Shown here: piece by piece, positions 51,843 through 61,210 of the stretch
Numbering within the stretch: position 1 is the first letter of the stretch
Layout of the letters: each line of letters opens with the position of its first letter
From: Bacteroidia bacterium
Lineage (GTDB): Bacteria; Bacteroidota; Bacteroidia; Chitinophagales; UBA2359
NCBI GenBank assembly: GCA_030427245.1
Contig: JAUHXA010000004.1
Span: 124,001 to 188,000, forward strand
DNA length: 64,000 nt
Direction: 5' to 3'
Notes under the pieces: model-generated
Database searches by the model: none
What the model saw: only the letters and a program-made list of their open reading frames with translations
What the model was told of the DNA's origin: nothing
Program-made: the position numbers and the translations under genes

Positions 51843-52352
51843 ATGAAATACTTAAAAATATTGTTCTTTCTTGGATTTGTAGTATTTTCTACTTCAAACA
51901 TTCAGGCTCAAAAATTGGCTTACATGAACAGCTCTACTTTGTTTAGCAGTCTTACAAGTTTCAAGACAGCCGAAAAAGAGTTGGAAACGTATGTAGAACA
52001 GTTGAACACTAAGTTTCAGAAACAAGAAGAAGTTTTTTTGGCAGAGGTAAAACAATATCAAGACTCCATCAAACTTCTTCCTCCTATCAAACAAAAGGAG
52101 CGTGAGGAACAACTAAAAACCAAAAAAAATGCATTGGATTTAGGTAAAATTCAAGCAAATCAAGATGTTTCCAAAAAGGAACAAGACCTCCTCAAACCCA
52201 TTCAAGACAGTGTCGACAAAGCTGTCTTGGACCTGCTGAATGAAGGCAATTATGTTTTCATTTTCGATACAGCACAACCTGGCATTCTTCCAGGTCCTTC
52301 CGCTGAAGATGTTACAGAAACCCTTCGCAAGATGATTGAAGGGGAAGAATAA
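51843..52352 (+). CDS. Skp/OmpH-family periplasmic chaperone (third copy)
   Basis: 169 residues. Signal peptide about 1-22 (ends NIQAQK). The layout matches copy two: LAYMNSSTLFSSLTSFKTAEKELETY (ends only), coiled coil with a lysine-rich stretch (KKNALDLGKIQANQDVSKKE), and YVFIFDTAQPGILPGPSAEDVTETL. Clearly a paralogue of the preceding gene rather than of the first. Ordered arrays of two to three skp genes after bamA are known in Bacteroidota; division of labour is not established. Confidence 0.9.
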   Translation: MKYLKILFFLGFVVFSTSNIQAQKLAYMNSSTLFSSLTSFKTAEKELETYVEQLNTKFQKQEEVFLAEVKQYQDSIKLLPPIKQKEREEQLKTKKNALDLGKIQANQDVSKKEQDLLKPIQDSVDKAVLDLLNEGNYVFIFDTAQPGILPGPSAEDVTETLRKMIEGEE

Positions 52353-52353
52353 A

Positions 52354-52408
52354 ATTGAATTGTTATATGGTTATATTGTTGAACGGTTGTATGCTCAACA
52401 ATATAGCC
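52354..52408. repeat. Hairpin-forming intergenic element, copy A
   Basis: Arms ggttatattgttga (52369-52382) and tcaacaatatagcc (52395-52408) pair with one T-G wobble around a 12-nt loop. The 28-nt 5' part matches copy B at 30242-30269 apart from four T/C changes. Like copy B it begins within a few bp of a stop codon (third skp gene). Confidence 0.75.
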
Positions 52409-52424
52409 ATTCAACCATAATCCT

Positions 52425-53660
52425 ATGTCCCACCTCTCCCTCTCCGAACTCAATGAAAAAATAAACGATGCACTCTACGGACTGAGCAGCCGTCCGACTT
52501 GGGTGATGGCAGAAATAGCAGAACTAAAAAGCGCTGGTTCGGGACATATTTATTTAGACTTGGTAGAAAAAGAAGACAATAGAATCATCGCTAAGTCTGC
52601 TGCAACGATTTGGTATAATACAGGTAAACAACTGCGAGTCAAATTTGGTCGAGATCTCCCCCGCATATTAAAGAAGGGCAATCGAGTGTTGGTCCGTGCT
52701 AAAGTCAGTTATCATTCGGTTTATGGGCTTAAACTCAACATTGTGGATCTTGATGCTTCGGCAACAATCGGGGATCTCGAATTGAGGCGATTAGAGACCA
52801 TCCGCAAATTGACAGAAGAAGGTTATACCGAAATAAACAACCGCCTGCCCTTACCTTTGGTATTGCAGCGAATTGCCGTTGTATCTTCTGCCAATGCTGC
52901 AGGTTTTGGGGACTTCATCAATCAACTTGCCAATAACCCTTATGGCTATCAAGTGCACTACCAACTGTTTCCATCTTCTATGCAGGGCGACAATATGGAA
53001 AGTGAAATGCGGCAACAATTACAGCGAATTGCCGAACAAAAAGACCACTTTGATGCCATTGTCATCATTCGAGGCGGAGGCAGCAAACTTGACTTAGAAG
53101 CCTTCAATAGTTATACTTTAGCAATCCATATAGCTCTGCATCCATTGCCCATTCTCACTGGCATAGGACACCAACAAGACGAAACTGTTGCCGACTTAGT
53201 CGCCCATACATCCATCAAAACACCCACGGCTGTTGCTGAATACATTTTGGACACTTTCATGCAGTTTGAACAGCACCTATACCTATTGGGAGAACAAATT
53301 CAGCAGCATATGCAAAAACTATTAACCCAACAAAACTACCTCCTCCAACATCTCGAAAGCCGCCTTCAATCTAAAACTTCCCACTTACTGCAAAAAGAAC
53401 AGGTAAATCTTGAACAACTTCAAACTCGTCTTAGCCGTTCTGTTCAACAAAAATTGAAGCGTGAAAATCTCCAATTACAGCTCCTTCTAAGGACCTTCCA
53501 ACTCTTCAATGTTGAAACTTTGCTTCAAAGAGGCTTTAGCATTACTCGAAAAAAAGGAAAGGTGGTCACCGATACGAATACTTTGAAGGAAGGAGATATC
53601 GTAGAAACAAAATTGGCGAGCGGGATTTTCTATTCAACAATCAACAAGCTAAACCGTTAA
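52425..53660 (+). CDS. xseA: Exodeoxyribonuclease VII large subunit
   Basis: 411 residues. N-terminal OB fold (about 1-100: WVMAEIAELKSAGSGHIYLDL), then the nuclease core with FPSSMQGD, the AIVIIRGGGSKLDLEAFNSYTLA motif (about 208-230) and GIGHQQDETVADLVAHTSIKTPTAVAEY (ends only), followed by a long coiled coil (about 285-360) that binds the small subunit. It processes single-stranded DNA ends with XseB. No xseB was seen in the window; the downstream gene is a DUF4258 protein 1 bp away. Confidence 0.94.
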   Translation: MSHLSLSELNEKINDALYGLSSRPTWVMAEIAELKSAGSGHIYLDLVEKEDNRIIAKSAATIWYNTGKQLRVKFGRDLPRILKKGNRVLVRAKVSYHSVYGLKLNIVDLDASATIGDLELRRLETIRKLTEEGYTEINNRLPLPLVLQRIAVVSSANAAGFGDFINQLANNPYGYQVHYQLFPSSMQGDNMESEMRQQLQRIAEQKDHFDAIVIIRGGGSKLDLEAFNSYTLAIHIALHPLPILTGIGHQQDETVADLVAHTSIKTPTAVAEYILDTFMQFEQHLYLLGEQIQQHMQKLLTQQNYLLQHLESRLQSKTSHLLQKEQVNLEQLQTRLSRSVQQKLKRENLQLQLLLRTFQLFNVETLLQRGFSITRKKGKVVTDTNTLKEGDIVETKLASGIFYSTINKLNR

Positions 53661-53661
53661 A

Positions 53662-54237
53662 ATGGCACAAATCACCAAAAAACAAAATATCCTGCTGAGT
53701 ACAGGGCTTTTACTCCTTCTTTGGCTTCTCCAACACTTTGGAATCATTGATGTATCAGATTACTTCCCACCCAATAATACCAATTCATCTGTTGAGGTAG
53801 AAGTAAACACAAGGCAAGATAAAAACGAAGACAATAATTCTAATACCGCTTCTCCTTCTCCTCAGTCCAAAACAATAGAGGAATTGGAGGAAACTACTAA
53901 ATCTAAAAAAGAAGAAGCTTCTAAAACCAGAGTTCCTCCTCCTAATACAGTGAACAGTAATTTGCTCTCAGAACGATTGACTTATACTCGTCATGCTCGT
54001 TGCAGAATGGACTGTCGGTATATTTCGGAAGAAGAAGTTGCCTATATTTTAAGGAACGGAAAGGTCAATAAGCGAAAAAGTAAACCGCACGATGCTCCTT
54101 GTCCTACTTACGCATTGGAGGGGGTTACACCAAAAGACAAACAAGAAGTTAGGATTGTTTTTGCAGCTTGTGACGATGCGACGAAGGTAATCACCACCAT
54201 TGATTTGGGCAATGAATACCAGTGCCATTGTGATTAG
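53662..54237 (+). CDS. Membrane-anchored DUF4258 protein
   Basis: 191 residues. One N-terminal membrane segment (about 10-26, NILLSTGLLLLLWLLQHF), an Asn/Ser/Glu-rich linker (about 35-110), then a DUF4258 domain (about 115-188). The domain shows the RHA-x-RMDxR-x-ISEEEV pattern: TRHARCRMDCRYISEEEVAYIL, here given by its ends (TRHARCRMDCRY...EEVAYIL). DUF4258 relates to small toxin-like or RNA-binding folds. Five cysteines lie within the domain. It starts 1 bp after the xseA stop, so translationally coupled, though a functional link is not evident. Confidence 0.82.
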   Translation: MAQITKKQNILLSTGLLLLLWLLQHFGIIDVSDYFPPNNTNSSVEVEVNTRQDKNEDNNSNTASPSPQSKTIEELEETTKSKKEEASKTRVPPPNTVNSNLLSERLTYTRHARCRMDCRYISEEEVAYILRNGKVNKRKSKPHDAPCPTYALEGVTPKDKQEVRIVFAACDDATKVITTIDLGNEYQCHCD

Positions 54238-54497
54238 TCAGCCTTTCAAAACCTGATTCATTAAAAAACATACTTATATAAATACGAAAGCAATATAGTA
54301 TCCTATTGATTTTTAGGGTGGCTATTACAAAGCAATGAATAAAAGTAATTTTTATGTAAAAAAAACTTGAATAGGGTTAGCATCTTGTATATATTTACCA
54401 AATCCTACCAAAAATACAACTCGTTTTTTTAAATTACAAAATTTCTTTCTGTGCTTTGTACCAAAACCATTGCATTTTTTTCTTATTTAAAATTTAA

Positions 54498-55199
54498 ATG
54501 ATGAATAAAGTAGTAAGTAACGCTCATGCAGCAATAGAAGGCATCGAAAATGGAATGACTTTGATGTTGGGAGGCTTTGGGCTTTGCGGCATTCCCGAAA
54601 ATTCCATTACAGCTCTCGTTGAAGCGGGAATCAGTGACCTTACCTGCATTTCTAATAATGCGGGCGTAGATGATTTTGGATTGGGGCTGTTGTTGCAGAA
54701 ACGTCAAATCAAAAAGATGATTTCTTCTTATGTAGGAGAAAACGATGAGTTTGAAAGACAGATGTTGAGTGGAGAATTGGAAGTAGATTTAATTCCTCAG
54801 GGTTCTTTGGCTGCAAGATGTCAAGCAGGAGGAGCTGGGATCCCTGCTTTTTTCACTCCTGCGGGGTATGGTACAGAAGTTGCAATGGGTAAAGAAGTTC
54901 GCTATTTCAATGGAAAACCTCACATCTTAGAAGATGCTCTGACAGCAGATTTTGCAATTGTCAAAGCATGGAAAGGAGATCGTTTTGGCAATTTGGTTTT
55001 TAAGGGAACAGCTCGAAATTTCAATCCTGTGATGGCAATGGCAGGTAAAATTACTATTGCTGAAGTGGAGGAACTGGTAGAACCTGGTGAATTAGATCCT
55101 AATTTTATTCACACGCCAGGTATTTTCATCCAACGTATTTTCCAAGGAACGAATTACGAAAAACGAATCGAAAAAAGAACTGTTCGTCAAAGAAATTAA
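54498..55199 (+). CDS. 3-oxoacid CoA-transferase subunit A
   Basis: 233 residues, family I CoA-transferase alpha subunit (SCOT/ScoA type), transferring CoA from succinyl-CoA to acetoacetate or a related 3-oxoacid. The family landmark [11 protein letters not shown] is present (about 24-34), then [15 protein letters not shown] and [26 protein letters not shown] (ends only) and the [20 protein letters not shown] section. The first of two adjacent ATGs is used. The B subunit follows after 18 bp. Confidence 0.94.
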   Translation: MMNKVVSNAHAAIEGIENGMTLMLGGFGLCGIPENSITALVEAGISDLTCISNNAGVDDFGLGLLLQKRQIKKMISSYVGENDEFERQMLSGELEVDLIPQGSLAARCQAGGAGIPAFFTPAGYGTEVAMGKEVRYFNGKPHILEDALTADFAIVKAWKGDRFGNLVFKGTARNFNPVMAMAGKITIAEVEELVEPGELDPNFIHTPGIFIQRIFQGTNYEKRIEKRTVRQRN

Positions 55200-55217
55200 T
55201 CAAAAAAAAAATCATAC

Positions 55218-55871
55218 ATGTTAGATAAAACAGGAATCGCAAAAAGAATCGCCCAAGAACTGCAAGATGGTTGGTATGTCAATTTGGGTATTGGTATTCC
55301 AACACTTATTGCCAATTATGTTCCCGATGGACTGAATGTGGTTTTCCAATCCGAAAATGGCATATTGGGTATGGGGCCATTTCCTTTTGAAGGAGAGGAA
55401 GATGCAGATTTAATTAATGCGGGTAAACAAACCATTACCGCTATGCCAGGCGCTGTCATTTTTGATTCTGCCACAAGTTTTGCGATGATTCGTGGTCAGC
55501 ACATTCAATTGACAGTATTAGGCGCAATGGAGGTTGCCGACAATGGAGACATTGCCAACTGGAAAATACCTGGTAAAATGGTGAAGGGAATGGGTGGCGC
55601 AATGGACTTAGTGGCATCTTCTGACAACATCATTGTGGCCATGATGCACACAAATCGAAAAGGGCAATCCAAATTGTTAAGACAATGTAGCCTTCCTTTG
55701 ACAGGGGTGAAATGTGTAAAAAGAATTGTCACCAATTTGGCGGTTATGGATGTCACTCCCAATGGCTTCAAATTGATAGAACTTGCTCCAAATGTTTCGG
55801 TTGAAGAGGTAAAAAATGCCACTGAAGGGCGCTTAGTTATCGAAGGAGAGATACCTGAAATGAAGTTGTAG
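55218..55871 (+). CDS. 3-oxoacid CoA-transferase subunit B
   Basis: 217 residues, beta subunit. The catalytic glutamate lies in FQSENGILGMGPFP (Glu about 48), the site that forms the CoA thioester. Also visible: VNLGIGIPTLIANYVP, GAVIFDSATSFAMIRGQHIQLTVLGAMEVA (ends), and the C-terminal VTNLAVMDV segment. With subunit A it should form a heteromer used in ketone body or 3-oxoacid metabolism. The gene set stands alone, with no thiolase or dehydrogenase nearby in the window. Confidence 0.94.
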   Translation: MLDKTGIAKRIAQELQDGWYVNLGIGIPTLIANYVPDGLNVVFQSENGILGMGPFPFEGEEDADLINAGKQTITAMPGAVIFDSATSFAMIRGQHIQLTVLGAMEVADNGDIANWKIPGKMVKGMGGAMDLVASSDNIIVAMMHTNRKGQSKLLRQCSLPLTGVKCVKRIVTNLAVMDVTPNGFKLIELAPNVSVEEVKNATEGRLVIEGEIPEMKL

Positions 55872-55976
55872 ATCTGATTACATAAAATGTATACATAATG
55901 ATTCAAAGAATATTCTAACCCAACACCGTTTTCTTAGAACATTACTTTGTTTTGAACTGCCTTTATCTTTAAAAAA

Positions 55977-56372
55977 ATGAAGAGAATAAACTCAGTCCTT
56001 CTAATTGAAGACAATGAAATTACAAACTTTTACAACAAGCACCTATTCATTAAAAACAATTTTGTAGAGGATGTAAAGATTGCCACAAATGGTCAAAAAG
56101 CCATAGAGTTGCTATCAGATCCTAAAGTAAAATACAAACCAGATTTGATTCTCTTGGATTTGAATATGCCTGTAATGAATGGCTTTGAGTTTTTGGACGA
56201 ATACGAAAAATTAGATGGTTCAATCCAAGAAGAAATAATTATTTGTATATTAACAACCTCTTTGCATGAAGAAGATTTAGAAAAAGCAAAAAAATATCCT
56301 TCTATCAATCAGTACTGCAAAAAGCCTTTGTCTGTAAGTCAAATACAAAAAATTCTCACACAGTTTTTCTAA
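55977..56372 (+). CDS. Single-domain response regulator (CheY/Rcp1-like)
   Basis: 131 residues, receiver only. Acidic pocket LIEDNE (Glu10-Asp11), phospho-acceptor in DLILLDLNMPVMNGFEF (Asp about 59), switch Thr in ILTTSLHEED, and conserved Lys in QYCKKPLS (Lys about 114). No output domain, so it signals by protein contact. The gap to the following glycosyltransferase gene is 2 bp, so the two are co-transcribed. The sensor kinase partner is unknown; the PAS kinase at 21507 is one candidate in the window. Confidence 0.9.
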   Translation: MKRINSVLLIEDNEITNFYNKHLFIKNNFVEDVKIATNGQKAIELLSDPKVKYKPDLILLDLNMPVMNGFEFLDEYEKLDGSIQEEIIICILTTSLHEEDLEKAKKYPSINQYCKKPLSVSQIQKILTQFF

Positions 56373-56374
56373 CT

Positions 56375-57502
56375 ATGAATATTTTACTAATAGAACCTTA
56401 TTTTACTGGCTCCCACGCAAGTTGGGCTGAAGGCTATGTGAAGCACAGCGAGCATCAAGTAGAGATTTATAAAATTCAAGGCTACTATTGGAAATGGCGA
56501 ATGCACGGTGGCGCAGTGACATTAGCCCGCAAACTTATGAAGAGCAGTTTCCTACCAGATTTGATTTTGGCTACGGATATGCTGGACTTAACCACATTCT
56601 TATCTCTTACCCGAAAAAAAACGACAAACATTCCAGCCGTTGTCTATTTTCATGAAAATCAACTGACCTATCCTTGGTCACCTGTTGATGTGGATGTCGC
56701 ATTGAAGCGAGACAATCATTACAGCTTCATCAACTATACCTCCGCTTTGACTGCTGATGCAGTATTTTTCAATTCTGCTTATCATCACCAATCCTTCTTG
56801 TCGGCTTTACCAAAATTCTTGCAGCAGTTTCCAGATCACAATGAGCTGCAATCAATTTTAGAAATTGAAGAGAAAAGTTATGTCTTGCCTTTGGGAATTG
56901 ACCTTCAAATGTTTGATCGATACAAACCTTATTGGCTGCCCGTCAATGAAGTTCCTTTACTACTTTGGAACCACAGATGGGAATACGACAAAAATCCTCA
57001 AGAATTTTTTGAAGCACTCTATCTATTAGATGCTAAAAACATTGACTTTGAATTGGCCATTTTAGGCGAACAATTCAGCCAACAACCCAAAATTTTTCAC
57101 CAAGCCCAAAAACGACTCAAAGACCGAATTTTACACTATGGTTTTGTAGAAAATTTTGCCACTTACGCCAAATGGGTTTGGCGAGCCGATATTTTGCCTG
57201 TCACTTCCAAGCAAGACTTCTTTGGAGGTAGTGTCGTACATGGTATTTACTGCAATTGTTTTCCAATAATTCCCAACCGATTGGCTTACCCTGAGCACAT
57301 ACCCGAAGAATTTAAAGACCAACACTTATACGATAGTTTTGAGGATTTTGTAATTCGATTAGAAGATGCAATTACAAATGTGAACGACCTCAGAGAACGG
57401 GAAGTACAGGAATATGTCGCTCACTACGATTGGCGAACCATGGCACCAAAATACGACTATACTTTTGAGCAAGTTGTAGAAAAATTTCATGCGATTCCCT
57501 AA
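56375..57502 (+). CDS. QTMAN-like glycosyltransferase (DUF3524 / GTDC1 family)
   Basis: 375 residues, GT4-like. The N-terminus matches the DUF3524 pattern: MNILLIEPYFTGSHASWAEG (1-20), then YYWKWRMHGGAVTLARK (about 45-61). Further on are FHENQLTYPWSP, FNSAYHHQSFLSALPKF, LLWNHRWEYDKNP, GRAD-like VWRADILPVTSKQDFFGGSVVHGIYCNC (ends only). Vertebrate members are QTMAN, which mannosylates queuosine in tRNA(Asp). Bacterial homologues share the fold; that this one acts on queuosine tRNA is inference. It lacks a signal peptide, in line with a cytosolic RNA substrate. Co-transcribed with a receiver-only regulator. Confidence 0.85.
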   Translation: MNILLIEPYFTGSHASWAEGYVKHSEHQVEIYKIQGYYWKWRMHGGAVTLARKLMKSSFLPDLILATDMLDLTTFLSLTRKKTTNIPAVVYFHENQLTYPWSPVDVDVALKRDNHYSFINYTSALTADAVFFNSAYHHQSFLSALPKFLQQFPDHNELQSILEIEEKSYVLPLGIDLQMFDRYKPYWLPVNEVPLLLWNHRWEYDKNPQEFFEALYLLDAKNIDFELAILGEQFSQQPKIFHQAQKRLKDRILHYGFVENFATYAKWVWRADILPVTSKQDFFGGSVVHGIYCNCFPIIPNRLAYPEHIPEEFKDQHLYDSFEDFVIRLEDAITNVNDLREREVQEYVAHYDWRTMAPKYDYTFEQVVEKFHAIP

Positions 57503-57718
57503 CTTTCATTGTAAGTCCACACACTTTTATATCCACAAAATGGTCGTACGGCCATTCCCCAACCTACAATGTTCCTTCATTGAAATCCCAAACACTCAGG
57601 AATTACAAAGTATGGTTTTAATATTTATTCTCATCACAAATCTTCAATTTTCACAAAATGGACTAATATTTGCAGAAAACGAGACAGCCACCCTACACCT
57701 AAATTAAAAATGCTTGCC

Positions 57719-60241
57719 ATGAAACTCACAAGACTCAACTTTGTATGGGGGCTACCTCTATTTTGCTGGTTCCTCTTCGTTGACCTTTCTGCCCAAACTT
57801 CAGCTCCATGCCCTCAAGACTACAACCGCCTTTTTCAATTGGCTCAAGAAGAAAGTGAAAAAGACAACTACGCCAAAGCCATTCAGCTATTGAAAGATGC
57901 TGAAACCTGTGATCCTTCAAAAGAAAAACAAGTGACCGCCCAAGAAATAGAAATGGCAAACCAATGGGAAAACACACAAAAAAAATCCAGTCATACGCTC
58001 CACAAAACCCTAGATGTTCTGCAAGAATTGGAGCAAAAGAAAACAAAGGCAGAACGGCAAAGAGAAACTGCTGAACGAAGTTTTTTTGAAGTGCGAAAGC
58101 GAGAACTTCTTGCTTTGAAGCAAATTGAAGCTGAGAAAAAACAGCGAATCCATGCAGAAAAGCAAATAGCAGAATTAGACAGCTTGAAAGAATTGGCAGT
58201 TTTGCAACAAAAAGAAATTCAAAAACGATTTTTGAAAACCCAAATCGAACTACTTTTACAAGAAGGAGATTTGGACAAAGCATTTAGACTCGCCGAATAT
58301 ACTTACAATAGCACACCCACTCTTGAAAACAGCTTCTTGCTCAATGAGGTGTATTATCACCATGTTTTTCAGATAGACAGTAGTTTTTATTGCTTCCCTT
58401 TTGACAAACCACTGGATTTGAACGACTTTCATCCTAACATCAAAAATGTCCAATATTCCCCTAACAACTCCCAGTTATTCATCACCTTCCAAAACAATTC
58501 TCATGCAATGATTTTGCAGCAACAAAACAATCAGCAAATTCCCATTGAAGGACATACAGGTGCCATTGTAGCTGCTCAATATTCACCCGATGGAGAATCT
58601 ATTTATACTGCTTCAAAAGACAATAGTTTGAAGGTTTGGAATTCCGAAGGACAACTTTTGTCGACCTTCAATAACCCATTGGACAGGGTAAGCGATCTTC
58701 AACTTTCGCACAATGGACAGTATGTTTTGACCGCCGAATTTGGGCGAGCTAAAATTTGGGATGCAAATGGCTATCCTCTAACAGTCTTATCCACAGCAGA
58801 TCGAGAAATTCAACAGATAGCATGGAGTCTTCAACAAGAATACATTTTGATACACTACGACCAAACTATCGAAGTATGGCAGAAAAAAGGAAAGAAACTG
58901 CGTTTTAAACAAGTTTCCTCACAAACTTTCTCCACCTCTTTCAATAGCCTGCAATTTTCGCCAAACGGCCAATATATTTTAGCTGCAGGTCAAGATGGCA
59001 CTGCTCGAATTTGGCAAATTAAAGGCAAAAAATTAATAGAAAGGCATCTTTTGAAGGGGCATCATGAATCCGTAAATAGTGCTTATTTCTCTCCAAATGA
59101 GCGTTTCATTGTCACTACTTCTGATGATCATACAGCAAAAGTTTGGCAATGGAATGAGTCTACTGCAACTGCTAATGTAATTGAGAATGTGACACTTCGA
59201 GAATCTGAATCTACTTTTCAAATAGCGCATTTTTCGACAGATGAGCAGCAAATTGTGACCATTTCGGACATGGGAGAAGTCAAATTTTGGGATTGGCTTG
59301 CCAGACCCCTCTCTTACTTTGAAGGGCAGTTTCCAAAACTCGTCCTGTCTCCTACCAAATATGCTTTTGCGAACAGTACTGAACAAGAAATCCAAATTCG
59401 AAATTTTCAAAACGAGCTGCAATCGGCATGGTCACATCAACAAGCCAACATTCATTCTTTGCAGTTTTCAGCAGATGGAAAACTATTGTTGAGTACGAGC
59501 GCAGACAGCACTTTGAAGATTTGGGATTGGCAAAAACGAGAATTGTTGGACAGTTTAAAGTTTGACAATGCACAAATGTTTGCTGCTTTTTCCCCCATCA
59601 ATTCGGAGGTGATTGCGATGGGTACTGAAAATGGTTTTATGCGTTTGTATAATTGGAAATCCAAAACTTCTATTGCTGAATTGAAAGCTCATTCAGCATC
59701 CATCAATGCCCTTCATTTTTCGAATGATGGTCAATATATTACTTCTTCTGCAGGCGACAAAGCGGCAATTATTTGGGACACCCAAACGGCAGAAAAAGTA
59801 TTGATGCTGCAAGGTCATGAGAGTGCTGTATTGCATGCTCGTTTTTCGGAAGATAGAAAATATTTGGTAACGGCTTCAAAAGACAAGGCAGCAAAAGTGT
59901 GGCAAGCTGATGATAGCAAGGTAGTTAGATTGGAATACAAAGGCCATACTTCTGAATTGTTGGACGCTCGTTTTTTAGGAAACAGTCATTTGATACTGAC
60001 CACTTCAAAGGATGGTTCTGCTAAAATCTGGAACAAAACGGGCAAACTCCTCCAAAGCTTCCAATTTGCCCAGCCCATTACGGCTGCAATCCCCAGCTAT
60101 GACCTCCAATATTTGCTCTTTTTCACGACTGAAGGTTTTTATGTCCAGTATTTGGACGGAGAAAAATTGAAGGAGGAAGTAAATAAATTGGGAGTTTCTG
60201 AATTGTCAGAATTTGAGAAAGAATGGTATGGAGTGGAGTAA
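57719..60241 (+). CDS. Exported WD40-repeat protein
   Basis: 840 residues from the ATG at 57719; a second ATG nine bases upstream adds three residues. Signal peptide about 1-26 (FVDLSAQ end). Residues about 30-190 are helical, TPR- and coiled-coil-like (LFQLAQEESEKDNYAKAIQLL; then K/E/R-rich to IQKRFLKTQ). From about 255 to 820 there are about 12 WD40 repeats with VWxxxGxxLxxF, GHTGAIVAAQYSPDGESIYTAS, and IWDTQTAEKVLMLQGHESAV-type units. No kinase or caspase domain is attached and no T9SS tag is seen, so it is probably periplasmic. Such proteins act as scaffolds; the partner is not evident. Confidence 0.86.
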   Translation: MKLTRLNFVWGLPLFCWFLFVDLSAQTSAPCPQDYNRLFQLAQEESEKDNYAKAIQLLKDAETCDPSKEKQVTAQEIEMANQWENTQKKSSHTLHKTLDVLQELEQKKTKAERQRETAERSFFEVRKRELLALKQIEAEKKQRIHAEKQIAELDSLKELAVLQQKEIQKRFLKTQIELLLQEGDLDKAFRLAEYTYNSTPTLENSFLLNEVYYHHVFQIDSSFYCFPFDKPLDLNDFHPNIKNVQYSPNNSQLFITFQNNSHAMILQQQNNQQIPIEGHTGAIVAAQYSPDGESIYTASKDNSLKVWNSEGQLLSTFNNPLDRVSDLQLSHNGQYVLTAEFGRAKIWDANGYPLTVLSTADREIQQIAWSLQQEYILIHYDQTIEVWQKKGKKLRFKQVSSQTFSTSFNSLQFSPNGQYILAAGQDGTARIWQIKGKKLIERHLLKGHHESVNSAYFSPNERFIVTTSDDHTAKVWQWNESTATANVIENVTLRESESTFQIAHFSTDEQQIVTISDMGEVKFWDWLARPLSYFEGQFPKLVLSPTKYAFANSTEQEIQIRNFQNELQSAWSHQQANIHSLQFSADGKLLLSTSADSTLKIWDWQKRELLDSLKFDNAQMFAAFSPINSEVIAMGTENGFMRLYNWKSKTSIAELKAHSASINALHFSNDGQYITSSAGDKAAIIWDTQTAEKVLMLQGHESAVLHARFSEDRKYLVTASKDKAAKVWQADDSKVVRLEYKGHTSELLDARFLGNSHLILTTSKDGSAKIWNKTGKLLQSFQFAQPITAAIPSYDLQYLLFFTTEGFYVQYLDGEKLKEEVNKLGVSELSEFEKEWYGVE

Positions 60242-60251
60242 TTGCGAAAGG

Positions 60252-60974
60252 TTATTTACCCTCCACAATCGTTAACTCATCAAACTCTACCGTCTGAACA
60301 TCCTCCACAAATACTCCTACATATTTCCAATCCAAGCCCTTCGCCCCTTCATAAGCAAACACGCCATTGACGTAATATTGTACCGTATCGCCTCGAACTT
60401 TCAGAATCCAAATATCTTGCATTCCTTCTCTATTGTCAAATCCAGCTGTTACAGGCATCGGACGGGGAATGTACTCCCCATTGGTTTTAATATTGATGCT
60501 CGCATACCCCGATTTGGTATTGCAGTAGCGGACAAAATTGTTTTCATCCGTACAAAAAAACAAGCCATATTCCGAATCCTCTCGCCCTACTTTGTGATCG
60601 GCAATCAGTTCGACATCGTAATTTTCAGAAATGCTATCAGGTAAAGTCACCGTTGCCCAAGTAAAAAAATTGTCCTCCCCATATCGAAAAATGAATTTTC
60701 CATCATAGACTAAACGAACAGAAGTTTCCGTTATCTTTGCCGTCCAATTGTTGATATTGCTGTCAAAAGTCTCTCGAAACAAGACTTTTGAGGCAGGTTT
60801 TTTAAGTAACTGACTACTATCTACTGATGTCGTCACGACCACACCTCCTGTCCTCAAAGAATCCACTTGTTCTGATAATTTTGATATTTGGGAATTGAGT
60901 CCTAAAAAGGTGAGTACACAGCCCACAATGGCGCCAATCAGCAATACTAAGAAAGGGTGTCTATTCAATCGCAT
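60252..60974 (-). CDS. Membrane-anchored LamG/DUF1080-like protein
   Basis: 240 residues from the ATG at 60974 (MRLNRHPFLVLL); an upstream GTG-started frame to 61052 adds 26 residues and is less likely. One membrane segment (about 8-30) with a short coiled stalk (SKLSEQVDSLR), then a concanavalin-like beta-sandwich domain (about 70-238; FDSNINNWTAKI, EYGLFFCTDENNFVRYCN, GDTVQYYVNGVFAYEG). This looks like the 3-keto-disaccharide hydrolase (DUF1080) or LamG fold, but no catalytic residue can be named. Probably periplasmic, function unknown. Confidence 0.78.
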   Translation of the reverse strand: MRLNRHPFLVLLIGAIVGCVLTFLGLNSQISKLSEQVDSLRTGGVVVTTSVDSSQLLKKPASKVLFRETFDSNINNWTAKITETSVRLVYDGKFIFRYGEDNFFTWATVTLPDSISENYDVELIADHKVGREDSEYGLFFCTDENNFVRYCNTKSGYASINIKTNGEYIPRPMPVTAGFDNREGMQDIWILKVRGDTVQYYVNGVFAYEGAKGLDWKYVGVFVEDVQTVEFDELTIVEGK

Positions 60975-61210
60975 AGCTCTTATTTTAAAAGGTTTATTTG
61001 GCAGTGTTTCTAATCTGCATAAAAACTTAAAGATAAAAAATCTAAGGGACACTCATACATTTTTGGTGTCTCCTATCTTTCCTCTTATGAATCTGAACAC
61101 CCAAATTTCTTGATTGTTTCGTATCTTTATGAAGCCCAACCTTAGCCTGCTTACCCTTAAACTAAATATTATATATCCACCTTACACTATTGGTGTGTAA
61201 AACCCATGAT

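Noticed and set aside
57489-57707. 72-codon frame between the glycosyltransferase and WD40 genes
   Set aside because: No ribosome site, odd composition and no recognisable motif; it overlaps the end of the preceding gene. The palindrome aatggtcgtacggccatt here (about 57539-57556) may be a terminator, but it lacks a T-run.
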